In this document: positions 39,038 to 41,865 of the stretch, one piece after another
Layout of the letters: each line of letters begins with the position of its first letter
How positions within the stretch are numbered: the first letter of the stretch is position 1
Assembly: GCA_964545245.1 (NCBI GenBank)
Contig: CAZJFC010000009.1
Coordinates: forward strand, 1-41,865
Direction of reading: 5' to 3'
Source of the DNA: CAZJFC01 sp964545245
Lineage (GTDB): Bacteria > Pseudomonadota > Alphaproteobacteria > Rickettsiales > 21-14-0-20-44-7
Length of the DNA: 41,865 bases
Program-made: the position numbers and the translations under genes
Notes under the pieces: model-generated
What the model saw: only the letters and a program-made list of their open reading frames with translations
What the model was told of the DNA's origin: nothing
Databases searched by the model: none

Positions 39038-41029
39038 TTAATTTCCAATCAACTCCAGCCATTCATCCTCACTCAGCACCTTAACCCCAAGCTCGGCGGC
39101 TTTTTTCAGTTTTGAGCCTGCATCCTCGCCCGCAACCACAAAATCGGTTTTTTTGGAAACGCTGCTCGAAACTTTTGCGCCGAGGCTTTCCGCGCGGGCT
39201 TTTGCCTCGTCACGGCTTATGCGCGAGAGCGAGCCGGTGAACACTACGGTTTTATCCGTCACCGGGGATTGTTTCACGTTCAGCACGAATTCAGGGATTT
39301 TCACCTGTTCCAGCAGGTTATCAAGGATCTCGCGGTGGTGGTGTTCGGCGGTGAAGAACTGGATAATTTCCTGCGCCACCTTCCCACCGATCCCATCGAT
39401 ATTGAGCAGGTTCTCAAGCGAAACCTCACTCCGCAAATTCTCAATCGTTTTGTAATTTTTGGCCAGCAGCTTGGCGGTTTCCAGCCCCACATGGCGGATG
39501 CCGAGCGCGTAAATGAAGCGCTCCAGCGAAATCTCGCGGCGGGATTCAATGGCGCTGATAAGGTTCAGCGCGGATTTTTCTCCCCAGCCTTCGCGTTTGT
39601 TAAGCTGCTCCGCGCGGAGCTTGAAAATATCGGCGGGCTGGCTGATTAAACCATCTTCGATGAAGTTCGCAATATGCTGCTCGCCCAGCCCCTCAATGTC
39701 AAATGCCTGCCGCGAAACGAAATGCTTCAGCCGCTCCACAAGCTGCGCCCTGCACACCAGCCCGCCGGTGCAGCGGATGGCGGCCTCATCCTCCACCCGC
39801 TCGGCAGCGCTGCCGCAAACCGGGCATTCTGTAGGGAAAACAAACGGCTGGCTGTCCGCCGGACGGAGGCTAAGGTCAACCTCCACGATTTGTGGGATAA
39901 CATCGCCTGCGCGTTGCACGATCACCGTATCACCCATGCGGATATCCTTGCGTTTTATCTCATCCTCGTTGTGCAGCGTCGCGCGGGAAACCACCACCCC
40001 GCCAACGGTTATCGGCTCAAGCGCCGCCACCGGGGTGAGCGAACCGGTACGCCCGACCTGGATTAAAATCTCGCGCAAAATTGTTTTTGCCTGCTGTGCC
40101 GGGAATTTATGCGCCACCGCCCAGCGCGGCGTGCGCGCGCGGAAACCGAGGCGGTTCTGCCAGTCGATGCGGTTCACCTTATAAACCATGCCGTCGATAT
40201 CATATTCAAGGCTGGCGCGGCTGGCATAGATTTTCTCGTAGTTCCCGATAAGCTCGTCAAGGTTGCCGCACAGGCGGTTAAGCGGGTTGGTCTTAAAGCC
40301 CAGCGCGGCAAATTTCTGCACCGTTTCGTTTTGCGTCGGCGCAATTTCCTGCGCGGTGGAATAAACAAAATATTTCAAATTACGGCTTGCGGTGATTGAA
40401 GCATCAAGCTGCCGCAAACTGCCCGCCGCCGCGTTGCGCGGATTGGCGAATTTACCGTTCTCGCGGCGGTTAAGCTCGGCGAAATCCTCATGCGTCATGA
40501 ACACTTCGCCGCGGATTTCCAGCGTGCCGTCCAGCGCGATTTCCTGCGGGAAATCCTTTATGGTTTTGATGTTGGCGGTAATTTCCTCGCCCGTGAACCC
40601 GTCGCCGCGCGTAGCCGCATGGAGCAGTTTTCCGTCAACATAACGCGCCGAGAATGATAACCCGTCAATTTTCGGCTCGGCAAAAACCTCGATTATTTCC
40701 TGCTCGCCAAGCGAAAGGAATTTGCGCACGCTATCAAGAAAATCCTCCACTTCCTCACGGCTGAAGGAATTATCGATCGAAAGCATCGGGGTGAGATGGG
40801 TTATCTTGCCGAACTTCCCAGCAGGGGCAGCGCCGACTTTCTGCGTGGGCGAGAACATATCGCGCAGATCGGGGAATTCGGCCTCCAGCGCCTCCAGCCT
40901 TTGGCGCAGCGCGTCATATTCCGCATCGGAAACCGTCGGCGCATCGTCCTGGTAATAGCGTTTGTCATGCGCTAAAATTTCTAGCGACAACCTTGTGTGT
41001 TCTTTCTTTGCTTCTGCGCGTGAAACCAT
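39038..41029 (-). CDS. ligA: NAD+-dependent DNA ligase
   Basis: The 663-residue ligase seals nicks in replication and repair. The Ia domain contains YYQDDAPTVSDAEYD (about 25-39). The adenylated lysine is Lys120 in EPKIDGLSFSARY, and later nucleotidyltransferase motifs (EIRGEVFM, NPRNAAAGSLRQLD) follow. A zinc finger CPVCGSAAERVEDEAAIRC..CR, helix-hairpin-helix region and a C-terminal BRCT domain (SPVTDKTVVFTGSLSRISRDEAKARAESLGAKV) complete it. I chose ATG 41029 because MVSRAEAKKEHTRL is the family start; a frame from 41164 runs through the opposing gene. Only 16 bp separate it from the DUF167 gene. Confidence 0.96.
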   Translation of the reverse strand: MVSRAEAKKEHTRLSLEILAHDKRYYQDDAPTVSDAEYDALRQRLEALEAEFPDLRDMFSPTQKVGAAPAGKFGKITHLTPMLSIDNSFSREEVEDFLDSVRKFLSLGEQEIIEVFAEPKIDGLSFSARYVDGKLLHAATRGDGFTGEEITANIKTIKDFPQEIALDGTLEIRGEVFMTHEDFAELNRRENGKFANPRNAAAGSLRQLDASITASRNLKYFVYSTAQEIAPTQNETVQKFAALGFKTNPLNRLCGNLDELIGNYEKIYASRASLEYDIDGMVYKVNRIDWQNRLGFRARTPRWAVAHKFPAQQAKTILREILIQVGRTGSLTPVAALEPITVGGVVVSRATLHNEDEIKRKDIRMGDTVIVQRAGDVIPQIVEVDLSLRPADSQPFVFPTECPVCGSAAERVEDEAAIRCTGGLVCRAQLVERLKHFVSRQAFDIEGLGEQHIANFIEDGLISQPADIFKLRAEQLNKREGWGEKSALNLISAIESRREISLERFIYALGIRHVGLETAKLLAKNYKTIENLRSEVSLENLLNIDGIGGKVAQEIIQFFTAEHHHREILDNLLEQVKIPEFVLNVKQSPVTDKTVVFTGSLSRISRDEAKARAESLGAKVSSSVSKKTDFVVAGEDAGSKLKKAAELGVKVLSEDEWLELIGN

Positions 41030-41045
41030 ATATTTTTGCGAGTAT

Positions 41046-41339
41046 ATGGACAATTCATTCATTCGCAAGCATGCAGACGGGGTTTTGCTCGATATAAAAG
41101 TCACCCCCAATGGCGGGCGGAATTCTGTGGATGGCGTGCATAACAACCGCCTGAAAATCCGCATTCAGGCTCCGCCCGAAGACGGCAAGGCGAATGAGGA
41201 AATCATCAAATTTTTTGCAAAGCTTTTCGGTTGCCGCAAGGCGGAGGTGGAAATTGTGAAGGGGCTGCAATCACGCGAAAAAACCGTATTAGTGAGCGGT
41301 GTAACGGAAGAAACTATAAGGGTTTATATTTCCGGTTAA
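41046..41339 (+). CDS. DUF167/YggU family protein
   Basis: The 97-residue protein belongs to the DUF167 family (YggU), small conserved proteins of unknown function. It has VLLDIKVTPNGGRNSVDG (about 14-31), then LKIRIQAPPEDGKANEEIIKFFAKLFGCRKAEVEIVKGLQSREKTVLV. This is close to the whole family length. I chose ATG 41046 for the family start. It is divergent from ligA with 16 bp between starts, so promoters must lie inside the genes or be very short. A family D repeat follows its end. Confidence 0.93.
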   Translation: MDNSFIRKHADGVLLDIKVTPNGGRNSVDGVHNNRLKIRIQAPPEDGKANEEIIKFFAKLFGCRKAEVEIVKGLQSREKTVLVSGVTEETIRVYISG

Positions 41340-41352
41340 TATTTTATACGCT

Positions 41353-41427
41353 GTCATTGCGAGGAGGCAACGCCGACGAAGCAATCCAGTCTGGATTGCC
41401 GCGTTCACGTTGTTCGCTCGCAATGAC
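41353..41427. repeat. Family D palindromic repeat, copy 2
   Basis: GTCATTGCGAGGAGGCAACG begins it, GCAATCCAGtCTGGATTGC is at the centre and GCTCGCAATGAC ends it. It is very like 2250-2321. Confidence 0.92.
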
Positions 41428-41441
41428 TGATGATATAAAAA

Positions 41442-41865
41442 CTATTTCGGGTTATTGAGGCCGCGCGCAAGTAAGAAAAAATCCGCCAGCACGATCGCCA
41501 TCATCGCTTCGCCAACCGGAACCGCGCGGATACCCACGCATGGGTCATGGCGGCCTTTGGTCGAGATTTCGGTTTCGTTGCCTTCCGAATCAATGGTTTT
41601 ACGCGGGGTGAGGATGGAGCTTGTCGGTTTCACCGCAAAGCGCACAACCACATCCTGCCCGGAAGAAATTCCGCCTAAAATTCCACCCGCATGGTTACTG
41701 AGGAATTTGGGTTTACCGTTTTCTATCCTTATCTCATCAGCATTATCTTCCCCGCGAAGCTCTGCCGCGCCCATACCCGCGCCGATCTCCACGCCCTTGA
41801 CCGCATTGATCGACATCATCGCCGCGGCAAGCTGTGCGTCGAGCTTGTTATAGATCGGTTCACCA
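41442..41865 (-). CDS. aroC: Chorismate synthase, partial (C-terminal part)
   Basis: The gene runs off the right edge of the window. The visible 141 codons read GEPIYNKLDAQLAAAMMSINAVKGVEIGAGM (residues across 41773-41865), then FLSNHAGGILGGISSGQDVVVRFAVKPTSS, RHDPCVGIRAVPVGEAM, which are conserved in chorismate synthase. The enzyme makes chorismate for aromatic amino acids and folate. FMN-binding residues lie partly in the visible part (NHAGGILGGIS). The stop at 41442 lies 15 bp beyond a family D repeat. The N-terminal half is not in the window. Confidence 0.95.
   Translation of the reverse strand, partial: GEPIYNKLDAQLAAAMMSINAVKGVEIGAGMGAAELRGEDNADEIRIENGKPKFLSNHAGGILGGISSGQDVVVRFAVKPTSSILTPRKTIDSEGNETEISTKGRHDPCVGIRAVPVGEAMMAIVLADFFLLARGLNNPK

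Noticed and set aside
41231..41458. ORF reading SLRGGNADEAIQSGLPRSRCSLAMT (and its twin at 2248-2619)
   Set aside because: Both are translations of the family D palindrome.

Overview
The window reads as a chromosomal segment of an alphaproteobacterium. Supporting markers are a fused IspD-IspF enzyme, a short proline-tRNA ligase without the large editing insertion, a mitochondrial-type Nfu protein, an alphaproteobacterial-type RecO, an M16 processing-peptidase-like protease and a DUF2066-type exported protein. Genes for aspartate-family, aromatic and purine synthesis (asd, aroC, guaB) argue against a severely reduced parasite. A 10-N gap at 21716-21725 shows this is a scaffolded draft. No phage, IS transposase, CRISPR array or rRNA is seen.

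Layout: 184-1793 carries a glutamate-cysteine-ligase-like enzyme and a CsbD protein. 2075-2151 is tRNA-Arg(TCT) with a duplicated 3' end. 2334-8983 is a minus-strand run (small membrane protein, ychF, pth-perM, DUF2066 protein, M16 peptidase). 9088-11503 holds an orphan gene, dusB and a receiver-domain protein, all minus. 11607-17624 is plus strand: ispDF, two orphans, a universal stress protein, pgpA, nfu, trmB and asd. rpmG (minus, 55 aa) and a hexapeptide acyltransferase follow. 19248-24946 has proS, two lineage-specific genes (one a probable zinc metalloprotease crossing the gap), lolC-lolD and a higBA toxin-antitoxin pair. 25013-38035 has dnaE, era, recO, parC, rlmE, guaB, several orphan genes and two exported proteins. 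The end has an RsmB-family methyltransferase, ligA (minus), a DUF167 gene and partial aroC (minus).

The core genes are housekeeping: translation (tRNA-Arg, pth, ychF, dusB, trmB, rpmG, proS, rlmE, rsmB, era), replication and repair (dnaE, parC, ligA, recO), envelope (lolCD, pgpA, DUF2066) and metabolism.

The unusual part is the DNA between and inside the genes. At least six dispersed repeat families occur: (A) a CCGG-ended palindrome, (B) a double hairpin with GTCA...TGAC ends, (C) a GC-rich multi-hairpin of up to 110 bp, (D) a 72-75 bp palindrome beginning GTCATTGCGAG, (E) degenerate tandem 7- or 8-base units at about a dozen places, and (F) two mosaic elements bounded by inverted TGCCCCCGTGCGGC repeats. 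Family E lies at operon junctions, forms large hairpins, and has entered reading frames: it codes the N-termini of both PgpA and LolD and parts of IspDF. Gene ends are also duplicated around orphan genes (start of ispD, end of ispF, 3' end of the tRNA), which looks like footprints of insertion. Separately, two adjacent exported proteins share a C-terminal PYxAGxSGILG tail that is conserved at the protein level but not at the codon level.
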